Source of the DNA: CAWVSB01 sp046710535
GTDB lineage: Bacteria; Pseudomonadota; Gammaproteobacteria; Pseudomonadales; CAWVSB01
Direction: 5' to 3'
Length of the DNA stretch: 64,000 nt
Assembly (NCBI GenBank): GCA_046710535.1
Contig: JBKEHH010000002.1
Coordinates: 1 to 64,000 of the forward strand
Shown here: one piece after another, positions 36,323 to 45,328 of the stretch
Layout of the letters: every line of letters begins with the position of its first letter
Position numbering within the stretch: the stretch's first letter is position 1
The notes under the pieces: generated by a model
Databases searched by the model: none
The model's input: only the letters and a program-made list of their open reading frames with translations
Told to the model about the DNA's origin: nothing
Program-made: the position numbers and the translations under genes

Positions 36323-37068
36323 GGCTTAATGCCTTTGTGCAGTGCCACCACACCTTGGGTCAAATTAAAGTATTCGGTTTGGCTGAAACCAGCGTCTTTC
36401 ATCATCTGCTTTAAGGTGTTTTGGTCTGGATGCATGCGAATGCTTTCTGCCAAGTAGCGGTAGCTTTCGGCGTCATTTGTTACCAGCTTACCCATGGCAG
36501 GCAGGACCGCGAAAGAATAAGTATCGTATAGCTTTTCCATAACTGGGTTAGTCGGCTTAGAAAATTCTAGTATTAATAAACGTCCGCCAGGTTTTAGAAC
36601 TCGTAGCATTGAGCGTAACGCTTCATCTTTGTCGGTGACGTTACGCAGGCCAAAAGCGATTGATATGCAGTCAAAAGTATTGTCTGCAAAAGGCAGGCAT
36701 TCAGCATTGGCTTGGGCATATTCGATGTTGTCGCACAGCCCCATATCAGTAAGTTTATCGCGACCAACGGCTAGCATTGAATCGTTAATGTCAGCCAGTA
36801 TCACTTGGCCGTCTGCGCCTACTAATTTAGAAAACTTAGCGGCTAAGTCACCAGTGCCTCCGGCAATGTCTAGTACGGTGTCACCACGACGCACTCCGCT
36901 GACTTCAATAGTAAACCGTTTCCAGACGCGATGAACTCCGGCTGACATTAAGTCATTCATTACGTCGTATTTAGCTGCCACTGAGTGGAACACACCAGCA
37001 ACTAAGCTGACTTTCTCGTCGTTAGCTACGGTTTTATAGCCAAAATGTGTGGTGTCTTTATCACCCAT
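36319..37068 (-). CDS. ubiE: Ubiquinone/menaquinone C-methyltransferase UbiE
   Basis: S-adenosylmethionine-dependent methyltransferase of 249 residues acting on the benzoquinol ring. The family signature YDVMNDLMSAGVHRVWKR is present, followed by the SAM loop VLDIAGGTGDLA and motif DCISIAFGLRNVTD. It is the first gene of the ubi operon. Upstream on the same strand lies the acyltransferase pseudogene. Confidence 0.97.
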   Translation of the reverse strand: MGDKDTTHFGYKTVANDEKVSLVAGVFHSVAAKYDVMNDLMSAGVHRVWKRFTIEVSGVRRGDTVLDIAGGTGDLAAKFSKLVGADGQVILADINDSMLAVGRDKLTDMGLCDNIEYAQANAECLPFADNTFDCISIAFGLRNVTDKDEALRSMLRVLKPGGRLLILEFSKPTNPVMEKLYDTYSFAVLPAMGKLVTNDAESYRYLAESIRMHPDQNTLKQMMKDAGFSQTEYFNLTQGVVALHKGIKP

Positions 37069-37168
37069 AATTATCGTCGCTTTATATTCTATAAAGGCGC
37101 TATTGTAGCCATTTTTTGCGCGCTACGCAGCGATTATGTTGGCGGTGTAATCTGCTGCGCAATTGGGG

Positions 37169-38307
37169 TCAATATCTTCTGCCATTGAGCAGCTCGCCCA
37201 GCCATGTGGATCTTACCAAGTGTTTGTAGCTAAGTAAGCAGAGATAGCAAGTACCTGTTGTCACGACTAAAACCTTTATCTCTGCAGGCCAATTTAAATC
37301 AGCCATCGGAATAGCGAGCGCGACTAGAAATATTAAATGCGATCAGAATACCCAGTATGCGCTGTCAGAGAGATAACGTTTGGTTTCGCTAAATTCGCCC
37401 AAGTAACGTTAAAATATTCCAATAAATGCGGCGATGAACAAGGTAATAGACACTCCGTTCATAATCACTGGTAAATTATGATAGGTATAATAATGCTCAG
37501 CACCAAGCCGTCCTTGTAGCGCAAAGCCCGCAATACCGGCTATTAAGCTTATCCAAGCGGCCAGCATAAGCTTCCAGCAATAATTATTGAATGTTGTGAT
37601 CACCCTTGGGCGTAATATAAAGCCCAGCCAAAGGCAAAAAATACGCCAAAGTAAAGGTAAACCAGTAGGTCTGGTTTAAATGCCAAGCTTGCGCTAATCC
37701 GTCCAGAGTCGGAGCCATAACCAATTGTCGGCAGTAATAGTGACATTGTGGCCATGACTAACACTAGCTGCCAATTATTGGTTTTAATAAAGAAAGGTGT
37801 TTTAGGCGGACAAATCAGCTTTTTCCATATTACGACAAACGCGGCTAACGATAAAAAGTGCATGGTTAGATAGTATAAAAACCACAAATTATGAGTCTTA
37901 TCGACCAATTTCAGCGGATTATCAATAACACTTAGGTCAAACCTTACAGTTTTGAATTCTAGCCAGTTTGGGCCGAGTATTTTTAAGGCCCCCATAATTA
38001 CCGCTAGTGGCAGCAGCAGGACAACAAAAGGTAGGCTGATAGGCTTTAGCCAGTTGCTTAACATGCCTTCTAGCTCGCGTTTATCTATAAGTAAGGCGAT
38101 AAAAAAACCAGAAAGGAAAAAGAATATAGGCATGCGAAAGGTGTTAATAATGATTAGTATCGCATCCATTGATAATGACCCCATGGGAGCTATGTAGTAA
38201 TCGACGATAGCGATTTCTGCCAAGTACATCTGAGCTCCGTGTAATGCAATGCCTAGGAGCATCATAGTGGCGCGAAGAAAATCTAAGCTGTGATAGCGTT
38301 ATTGCAT
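37169..38307 (-). pseudogene. Broken acyltransferase-3 family membrane protein
   Basis: Reading back from 38307 gives RYHSLDFLRATMMLLGIALHG, the typical start of OpgC-like acyltransferase-3 proteins, and then about ten membrane helices. A TAA stands at codon 3 (38299-38301). A -1 frameshift near 37600 joins ALYYAQG to a second open part. That part meets TAA at 37409-37411, continues in frame as RYLGEFSETKRYLSDSAYWVF, then TGA at 37343-37345, and goes on with SHLIFLVALAIPMADLNWP to its natural stop at 37169. These fragments fit together as one protein and fill what otherwise looks like an empty gap before ubiE. Confidence 0.85.
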
Positions 38308-38525
38308 TATTTGACGTTGCGTCACTAGTTATTGTTGGCAGATGGTAGCGAAATAAAAACTATAACTCTGACGTATTTTGAAATTAGTTATACTTAATTA
38401 GAAATATGACACCTAAACTAGCCTAGCTAAAAGTTATATGCCTGTTTTCGATGTATCGTAAGTTGCGCGCGACTTCCTCGCTGCTACCTTTAAATTGTGT
38501 TGCCTAACCGAGAGATAATCATTAG

Positions 38526-40343
38526 ATGGAAATACCTAGTTTATTATTGTTAAGCCTAATTGGTTTGTTGGGTTTGTTATGCCAATGGGCTGCTTGGCGA
38601 GTGAAGCTGCCGGCTATTTTGTTTTTATTACTGACCGGTATTTTATTAGGTCCAGTAACGGGTTTGCTTGATCCAGATGCGCTATTTGGCGATTTATTAT
38701 TTTCTTTTATTTCTCTATCTGTAGCCATTATTCTATTTGAGGGTAGTCTCACGCTAAAACGCTCAGAGTTGAGTGAAGTTGGCAGCGTAGTAAAAAATTT
38801 AGTGACCTATGGCGCCTTGCTTAATGCGGTTATTGTCACCGTCTGCACACATTATTTAACCGGTATTAGCTGGTCTTTGTCGGCTTTGTTTGGAGCCATT
38901 ATGGTGGTCACCGGCCCTACGGTGATTATGCCAATGTTGCGAACAGTAAGGCCCAATGCAGTGCTGGCTAGAACTCTGCGTTGGGAGGGTATTGTGATCG
39001 ACCCGCTAGGCGCATTACTAGCGGTGTTGGTATTTGAGTGGATTGTCGCGCATCAAATTGGCACTAATTTACTCCATGTATTTTCGATCTTCGGCCAGAC
39101 TATTGCGGTGGGTTCGATCCTAGGCGCAGGGGTTGCTTACAGTTATGGCTTACTATTACGGCACCGATTCATCCCGCTTTATTTACATAATTTTTCCTCC
39201 ATAGTGGTGGTTACTAGCACTTTTGCGGTGGCCAATATATTGATGCATGAGTCAGGCTTGTTAGCAGTGACAATTATGGGAATCTGGCTGGCAAATATGC
39301 GCGGCGTGCATACCCGAGATATTCTGAACTTTAAAGAAAATTTGACCTTAATGTTGGTGTCAACATTGTTTATTGTACTGTCTGCCAGGCTTGAGTTTGA
39401 CGGTCTGATTACGTTGGGCTGGGGCGCACTTGGCGTGCTGCTAGTTATGCAATTTATTGCCAGGCCTGCCAAAGTATTTCTGTCCACAATAAATTCAACC
39501 CTTAGCCGTAATGAGCGGCTGCTACTGGCCTGGGTGGGGCCGCGTGGAATTGTAGCTGCGGCGATTACTGCAGTGTTTGCCTTAAAGCTAGAGTTGATGA
39601 ATATATCCCATGCAGAATTATTAGTGCCGTTAGCTTTTAGTGTGATTATTGGCACGGTGGTGATTCAGAGCGCTACCGCTAGATATCTGACGGTAAAGTT
39701 GGGGGTGAATGCACCAGATGTTAAGGGTTACTTAGTTATTGGTAGTAACCCCGTAGCAATTGCTATTGGCAAGGCCTTGCAAGAGGCGAAAATAGAAGCT
39801 GTTATATGTGATTCTGATTGGACCAATATTAGTACGGCCAGAATGGCGGGCCTAAAAACATATTATGGCAATGCATTATCGGATCATGCTGAAATGCATT
39901 TGGATATGACTACCATAGGTGGGATGATTGGCCTGTCGCGTAACCATGCAATTAATTCGGCAGCGGCGCTACCCTTTCGTGAAGACTTTGGGCCGAGAAA
40001 AATATTTGTATTGCCAGAGCTGCACCATCAAAAGGAACATAGTAAACACCATGCTGGAGAGCTGTATTCTGGGCGCGTGCTATTAGGTAACGACTGTAAC
40101 TATCGTAAGCTCTATCGGTTAGTTAATGGACATGAAACACTGACTAAAAGCACGCTACTGACTGAGGAGTATTTATATTCTCAGTGGCTAGAGAATAACG
40201 ATATAGATACTACCGTGCCATTATTTGCCCTTGATGAAAGTGGTAATTTATTTTGGTTTACTAGCGATGAAAAATTGCAACCAAAGCCTGGCTGGAAATT
40301 GTTTTCGCTGATGGCGCCAGTTGAAGAAGCTGTTGTGGGTTAG
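38526..40343 (+). CDS. Cation:proton antiporter (CPA family) with C-terminal RCK-like domain
   Basis: A 605-residue inner-membrane protein. The first 390 residues form about 12 helices of the Na+/H+ exchanger fold, including ILLTGILLGPVTGLL, TGPTVIMPML and LAWVGPRGIVAAAITAVFAL. The rest is a soluble Rossmann-like domain (YLVIGSNPVAIAIGKALQEA) resembling TrkA-N, and a further C-terminal region. It probably exports Na+ or K+ for pH and salt balance, in line with a marine habitat. GAGAG precedes the ATG. The 218-bp region 38308-38525 holds no further gene. Confidence 0.92.
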   Translation: MEIPSLLLLSLIGLLGLLCQWAAWRVKLPAILFLLLTGILLGPVTGLLDPDALFGDLLFSFISLSVAIILFEGSLTLKRSELSEVGSVVKNLVTYGALLNAVIVTVCTHYLTGISWSLSALFGAIMVVTGPTVIMPMLRTVRPNAVLARTLRWEGIVIDPLGALLAVLVFEWIVAHQIGTNLLHVFSIFGQTIAVGSILGAGVAYSYGLLLRHRFIPLYLHNFSSIVVVTSTFAVANILMHESGLLAVTIMGIWLANMRGVHTRDILNFKENLTLMLVSTLFIVLSARLEFDGLITLGWGALGVLLVMQFIARPAKVFLSTINSTLSRNERLLLAWVGPRGIVAAAITAVFALKLELMNISHAELLVPLAFSVIIGTVVIQSATARYLTVKLGVNAPDVKGYLVIGSNPVAIAIGKALQEAKIEAVICDSDWTNISTARMAGLKTYYGNALSDHAEMHLDMTTIGGMIGLSRNHAINSAAALPFREDFGPRKIFVLPELHHQKEHSKHHAGELYSGRVLLGNDCNYRKLYRLVNGHETLTKSTLLTEEYLYSQWLENNDIDTTVPLFALDESGNLFWFTSDEKLQPKPGWKLFSLMAPVEEAVVG

Positions 40344-40440
40344 TATTACTTAATAGAAGAAATTGTCAGCAGTTTTATTAACTTTGATGATGTGTTTTCA
40401 GGGACAAATAGATTGCTATTAACTCGCTTACAGCAGTCTG

Positions 40441-40821
40441 CTAAAGCTTTAATATCTGCATGTTAATATCTCGCGCTAAGCCAGCGTCACTAAGTCTGGT
40501 TAAATAGTCTTGCCAGTTTTTATCAAAGTTATATGCTAGCTCAAACAGATAATTCCAAGAATAAATACCGCTGTCATGACCATCGTCAAAGGTTGGCTGA
40601 ATGGCGTAGTTGCCGACGGCTGTAAGAGAGATAATGGCCACATCTTTTTTGCCAAACTGCAAAACTGACGGCCCTTGACCATGACCGCGTACTTCTGCTG
40701 AGGGTGAAAATACTCGTAAATATTCGCAACTTAACTGGTAAGTTGTATCACCATAGCAAAGCTCAAGTAACTTGGATCTCTTATGTAGCTTTACTTTGCT
40801 AGGGACTTTTAAATTACGCAT
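40441..40821 (-). CDS. DUF971 family protein
   Basis: A 126-residue small protein matching the N-terminal domain of gamma-butyrobetaine hydroxylase-like proteins (DUF971), with the core LCYGDTTYQLSCEYLRVFSPSAEVRGH and YAIQPTFDDGHDSGIYSWNYLFEL. Function is unknown; the fold is often linked to iron-sulfur assembly or Fe proteins. It follows hslU closely, the order seen in Pseudomonas. Confidence 0.9.
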   Translation of the reverse strand: MRNLKVPSKVKLHKRSKLLELCYGDTTYQLSCEYLRVFSPSAEVRGHGQGPSVLQFGKKDVAIISLTAVGNYAIQPTFDDGHDSGIYSWNYLFELAYNFDKNWQDYLTRLSDAGLARDINMQILKL

Positions 40822-40845
40822 TACTTTTGCCTGGTTACCTTGCGT

Positions 40846-42168
40846 TTATAAAATAAAACGACTTAAGTCTTCGTCTTTGCTTAGTTCGCCTAAGTTGTTA
40901 TCGACAAAGGTTTTATCGATAACAATCGCTTCGCCTTTAGCGGCAAGGTCTGCTGCGTCAAATGAGACCGTCTCAAGCAAGCGTTCTAACACTGTGTGTA
41001 AGCGACGCGCGCCGATATTTTCAGTGCGCTCATTCACCTCCCACGCCACTTCGGCAATGCGCTCGATGCCATCATCACTGAAACTAATCGTTAAGCCTTC
41101 GGTGGCTAACAGTTCAATATATTGGGTTGTTAAACAAGCCTTTGGCTCAGTAAGTATGCGCTTAAAGTCATTTGTCGACAGGGCTTGTAGCTCTACTCTA
41201 ATTGGTAGGCGGCCTTGTAGTTCTGGTATTAGGTCAGATGGCTTACATAGGTGGAATGCACCAGAGGCGATAAATAATATATGGTCAGTTTTTACCGAGC
41301 CATGCTTGGTAGTAAGGGTGCAGCCTTCGATAAGTGGCAGTAAATCTCGTTGCACACCTTCACGTGAAACATCGCCGCCAGTACTTTCTTGGCGCTTGGC
41401 AACTTTGTCTATTTCGTCTAAAAATACGATACCGTTTTGCTCGGCAGCTTCTACTGCTTTACTTTTGATGTCTTCTTCGTTGACTAGTTTAGCGGCTTCT
41501 TCATCGCGCAGTTGTTTAAAGGCTGCTTTGACAGTTAAGCGTTTATTGGTTTTTTTGCCGCTAGCCATATTAGAAAACATAGACTGTAATTGATTGGTCA
41601 TGTCTTCCATGCCTGGAGGGCTCATTATTTCTACGCCGACTTGTGATGCGGCTATCTCAATATCTATTTCTTTATCATCTAGCTCACCTTGGCGCAGTTT
41701 TTTCCTAAAAACTTGACGAGCCGTAGATTCACTGTTGCCTTCATCGCCGCGGGCAGAAGGTAGTAATACGTCTAAAATTCTTTCTTCGGCGGCACCTTCA
41801 GCGCGGTGGTGTTGTTTTTCTATTTGTTGTTCACGTAACTGTTTAACCGAGACATCAACTAAGTCACGAATAATTGATTCTACGTCGCGACCAACATAGC
41901 CGACTTCAGTAAATTTTGTCGCTTCTACTTTTATAAAAGGAGCATTAGCCAGCTTAGCAAGACGCCGGGCGATTTCAGTTTTACCAACCCCAGTTGGGCC
42001 AATCATTAAAATATTTTTGGGTGAGATCTCTGCCCGCAATTCTTCATTTAACTGCATTCGGCGCCAGCGGTTGCGCAGGGCAATGGCCACAGCGCGTTTA
42101 GCGTCACCTTGGCCTACTATGTGTTTGTCTAATTCGTGAGCTATTTCGCGTGGGGTCATATTCGACAT
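40846..42168 (-). CDS. hslU: ATP-dependent protease ATPase subunit HslU
   Basis: AAA+ unfoldase of the HslUV protease. Its 440 residues contain Walker A GPTGVGKTE, the pore loop KVEATKFTEVGYVGRDVES, Walker B NGIVFLDEIDKVA and the C-terminal hook LGELSKDEDLSRFIL that docks into HslV. The gene lies 36 bp after hslV on the same strand. Confidence 0.98.
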   Translation of the reverse strand: MSNMTPREIAHELDKHIVGQGDAKRAVAIALRNRWRRMQLNEELRAEISPKNILMIGPTGVGKTEIARRLAKLANAPFIKVEATKFTEVGYVGRDVESIIRDLVDVSVKQLREQQIEKQHHRAEGAAEERILDVLLPSARGDEGNSESTARQVFRKKLRQGELDDKEIDIEIAASQVGVEIMSPPGMEDMTNQLQSMFSNMASGKKTNKRLTVKAAFKQLRDEEAAKLVNEEDIKSKAVEAAEQNGIVFLDEIDKVAKRQESTGGDVSREGVQRDLLPLIEGCTLTTKHGSVKTDHILFIASGAFHLCKPSDLIPELQGRLPIRVELQALSTNDFKRILTEPKACLTTQYIELLATEGLTISFSDDGIERIAEVAWEVNERTENIGARRLHTVLERLLETVSFDAADLAAKGEAIVIDKTFVDNNLGELSKDEDLSRFIL

Positions 42169-42204
42169 CAGTTACTGTATTCCTATTCTGTGTTCTAGCT
42201 AGCC

Positions 42205-42750
42205 TTAGATATTGCTATCTAATTCTTCAATAGTGAGATGTTCATTAGTATAAATACAAATACTGGCAGCAATCCCCAGACTTTTGGTAACAATTTCTTT
42301 AGCGCTTAAATCAGTGTTTTCTGCTAAGGCGCGAGCAGCGGATTGTGCGAACGGGCCTCCAGAGCCAATGGCGATTAAGCTATTCTCTGGTTCGATAACG
42401 TCGCCATTACCAGTGATAATTAACGACGTTTCAGCATCGGCTACAGCCAGTAACGCATCGAGCTGGCGCAAGGAGCGCTCGGTACGCCAAGCTTTTGCCA
42501 ATTCTACGGCGGCACGGGTAAGTTGCCCTTGATATTTTTCCAACTGAGCTTCAAATAGCTCGAATAATGTAAAGGCATCAGCGGTGCCACCGGCAAAGCC
42601 AGCTACAACATTGTCGTTATAAAGCCTGCGTACTTTGCGGGCATTACCTTTCATTACGGTGTTGCCCATGGATACTTGACCATCGCCGCCGATGACGACT
42701 TTGCCGTTGCGCCGGTAAGATAAAATTGTGGTGCCGCGATATTGCTCCAA
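42205..42750 (-). CDS. hslV: ATP-dependent protease peptidase subunit HslV
   Basis: Threonine peptidase of the HslUV complex, 181 residues. The catalytic Thr lies in RGTTILSYRR, so the leader MEQYRG would be removed. GGDGQVSMGNTVMKGNARKVRRL and the later FAGGTADAFTLFE match the family. It is the first gene of the hslVU-DUF971 unit. Confidence 0.97.
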   Translation of the reverse strand: MEQYRGTTILSYRRNGKVVIGGDGQVSMGNTVMKGNARKVRRLYNDNVVAGFAGGTADAFTLFELFEAQLEKYQGQLTRAAVELAKAWRTERSLRQLDALLAVADAETSLIITGNGDVIEPENSLIAIGSGGPFAQSAARALAENTDLSAKEIVTKSLGIAASICIYTNEHLTIEELDSNI

Positions 42751-42844
42751 GCTGTTCTCCTTGGCTAAAACTTAAATGATTAAGGGTAGTAAAGTTGGGT
42801 TTGGTGAAAGAATTTCAAGGTGCGGCTCGAAATCAGCCAGCCGG

Positions 42845-43405
42845 TTAATTAACTTTGCGTTTAATGACCATTGTGTCGATCCCTTCTTGTATTAGCTGAT
42901 TTCTTGCTGATGAAAGTTTAGAGCGATTAGCAAGTGGGCCCATTTGTACTCGGTGCCAGGTGTTACCTTTGTTACTGAATTTTTCAATATTGGCTTCGAA
43001 TCCGAGTAAGCCTAGTTCAGCACGGCGTTGTTCGGCGTCGCCAGCTTTTACGAACGAGCCGGCTTGTAAGTAATAAACATATTGAGTCTCATCAGCTTGA
43101 GTAGCGCTACTTCGGTCTACAATAACTTCGTTTTCAGGCAATAGAGTATAAAAATCAAAGCGCGTGTCTGATGCATCTGCAGTTGTATGCTTCGGTACAG
43201 ATTTTTCAACTACGCTGACGCCAGGCGTGGGCAGTGTTGCTAAATGGTACAAAAATGCAATAAGTAAACCCAAAGCTAGGCCGGTAAAAAGCCAAACCCA
43301 CGCTGGCGGCGAGTTGCTTTGTTTTGGTGCAGCCTTCGCCTGACGACTATTTTTCTTGGTAGCGGGCGTTTTAGGCGCTTGTTTTTTTGCGTAATCAATT
43401 GTCAT
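42845..43405 (-). CDS. SPOR-domain inner-membrane protein (FtsN-like)
   Basis: A 186-residue bitopic protein: Lys/Ala-rich cytosolic N-terminus, one membrane helix (WVWLFTGLALGLLIAFLYHL), a linker, and a C-terminal SPOR domain (YYLQAGSFVKAGDAEQRRAEL to MVIKRKVN). SPOR domains bind denuded septal peptidoglycan, so a role in division is likely. I chose ATG at 43405 since upstream codons encode no typical leader. The argS-SPOR-hslV neighbourhood is conserved in Pseudomonas. Confidence 0.85.
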   Translation of the reverse strand: MTIDYAKKQAPKTPATKKNSRQAKAAPKQSNSPPAWVWLFTGLALGLLIAFLYHLATLPTPGVSVVEKSVPKHTTADASDTRFDFYTLLPENEVIVDRSSATQADETQYVYYLQAGSFVKAGDAEQRRAELGLLGFEANIEKFSNKGNTWHRVQMGPLANRSKLSSARNQLIQEGIDTMVIKRKVN

Positions 43406-43577
43406 GGTTAATTCTGTAGTTTTGGCGTCGATTTTAGCCAATTGTGGCAAGGATTTGTGAATGGCCGCTTTATGCGAGGGACTATAACTGCAGCGCAGTG
43501 CCCTGAGCAAGTGACGGCTGACTTGCATTGTAAATTTGTGGCACTACAATCGCCGTTCCTTACTAAGTGAGCATGTA

Positions 43578-45317
43578 ATGAACATTAAAACCCTACTTTC
43601 AGACCGTATAAGCATGGCAATGGTTGCCGCTGGGATTGATTCTGCCTGTGAGCCAATGGTGACGCTGAGTACGCGTGCTGAATTTGGCGATTTTCAAGCT
43701 AACGGTGTGTTGGGCGCGGCAAAGCGCATGAAGACTAATCCTAGAGCGCTGGCCGAGCAAGTGATGGCTGAATTGGACCTAGACGGCATTGCCAGTAAGC
43801 TTGAATTGGCAGGGCCGGGGTTTATCAATATTCACTTGGCTGATGAATTTGTCGCTAGTCAGGTATCTAGCCAGGCCCAGCATGCGCGGTTGGGCATAGA
43901 TGAAGCTAGACAGGTGCAAACGGTGGTAGTGGATTACTCAGCGCCTAACCTTGCTAAAGAAATGCATGTGGGTCATTTACGTAGCACCATCATTGGCGAT
44001 TCTATTGTTAAGGTATTAGAGTTTTTGGGTTTTGATGTAGTGCGTCAAAATCACATGGGTGATTGGGGTACCCAGTTTGGTATGTTAATTGCTGAACTTG
44101 AGGAGCAGTTAGGCAAGGACGAATCGCCAGTAATTGCTTTGCATGATTTAGAAGTGTTTTATCAGCAAGCTAAAAAGCATTTTGACGAAGATGAGGCTTT
44201 TGCTCAAACTGCTCGCGACTATGTGGTCAAGTTGCAAGGCGGGAATCTCCACTGTCGTAAACTTTGGCAGCAATTTATTGACATATCGGTTGCTCACAGT
44301 GAAGAGTTGTACCAGCAATTAAACGTTAGTTTAACGGCTGGAGATGTGCGTGCTGAAAGCTCCTATAACGACGACTTGGCAGGCGTTGTTGCAGAACTAG
44401 AGCGACAAAATATTACCGTCGATAGTGAAGGTGCCAAACTAGTCTTTTTACAAGAGCTGGCAGATAAAAATGGCAATCCAAGTCCGGTCATCGTGCAAAA
44501 GTCTGGTGGTGGGTTTTTATATTCCACCAGTGACTTAGCCGCAGTACAGTATCGCGCCAATCAGTTAAAAGCTGATCGGGTGATGTACTTTATTGACGCC
44601 CGCCAATCACTTCATATGAAACAAATATTCTTGATTGCAAAGAAAGCGGGCTTTGCACCAGAGGCCATGCAGTTAGAACATCATCCGTTTGGCACTATGA
44701 TGGGCAAAGACGGTAAACCGTTTAAAACTAGAGCTGGCGGCACCGTTAAATTAGCTAATTTATTAGTAGAAGCGATAAGTCGAGCAACAGATCTTGTGCG
44801 CGATAAAAACCCAGGCTTGCCGGCTGATGAAATTGCTGAAATTGGCCGCAAGGTTGGTATTGGCGCGGTTAAATATGCAGATTTGAGCAAAACCCGCACT
44901 AACGATTATATTTTTGACTGGGACTCAATGCTGAGCTTTGAGGGTAATACCGCACCATATTTGCAGTATGCCGATACCCGTATTCGGAGTATCTTTAGAA
45001 AAGCGAATATCGATAAAGACAGCTATGCTGCCGATATTATTATTACGCTAAATCAAGAAAAACAATTAGCCTTAAAGCTGTTACAGTTTGAAGAAGTATT
45101 ACAACAAGTAGCTAGTGATGCGTATCCGCATACCTTATGTAATTACGTGTATGACGTGGCCAGTTTGTTTATGTCGTTTTATGAGCATTGCCCAATATTA
45201 AAAGAAGGTGTGAGCGAGCAAAGTAAAAGTAGTCGTCTGATGTTAGCTAAACTGAGTTCTGATATTTTATCAACAGGGCTTGATTTGTTGGGCATTGAAA
45301 CGATGGAGCAAATGTAG
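43578..45317 (+). CDS. argS: Arginyl-tRNA synthetase
   Basis: Class I synthetase of 579 residues that charges tRNA-Arg. It has the HIGH-type motif in SAPNLAKEMHVGHLRST, the family's FKTRAGGTVKL segment at the KMSK position, and the C-terminal DALR anticodon domain. I chose ATG at 43578 (MNIKTLLSDRI), the usual start. Convergent with priA, leaving 11 bp between stops. Confidence 0.97.
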   Translation: MNIKTLLSDRISMAMVAAGIDSACEPMVTLSTRAEFGDFQANGVLGAAKRMKTNPRALAEQVMAELDLDGIASKLELAGPGFINIHLADEFVASQVSSQAQHARLGIDEARQVQTVVVDYSAPNLAKEMHVGHLRSTIIGDSIVKVLEFLGFDVVRQNHMGDWGTQFGMLIAELEEQLGKDESPVIALHDLEVFYQQAKKHFDEDEAFAQTARDYVVKLQGGNLHCRKLWQQFIDISVAHSEELYQQLNVSLTAGDVRAESSYNDDLAGVVAELERQNITVDSEGAKLVFLQELADKNGNPSPVIVQKSGGGFLYSTSDLAAVQYRANQLKADRVMYFIDARQSLHMKQIFLIAKKAGFAPEAMQLEHHPFGTMMGKDGKPFKTRAGGTVKLANLLVEAISRATDLVRDKNPGLPADEIAEIGRKVGIGAVKYADLSKTRTNDYIFDWDSMLSFEGNTAPYLQYADTRIRSIFRKANIDKDSYAADIIITLNQEKQLALKLLQFEEVLQQVASDAYPHTLCNYVYDVASLFMSFYEHCPILKEGVSEQSKSSRLMLAKLSSDILSTGLDLLGIETMEQM

Positions 45318-45328
45318 TTAGTTAAGCG

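Noticed and set aside
19428..38307. Stop-codon recoding (UGA or UAG read as amino acid) to explain in-frame stops
   Set aside because: All three stop codons occur as interruptions, several loci also have frameshifts, and many intact genes here end normally with TGA or TAG (for example ubiE, pilM, gpmI).
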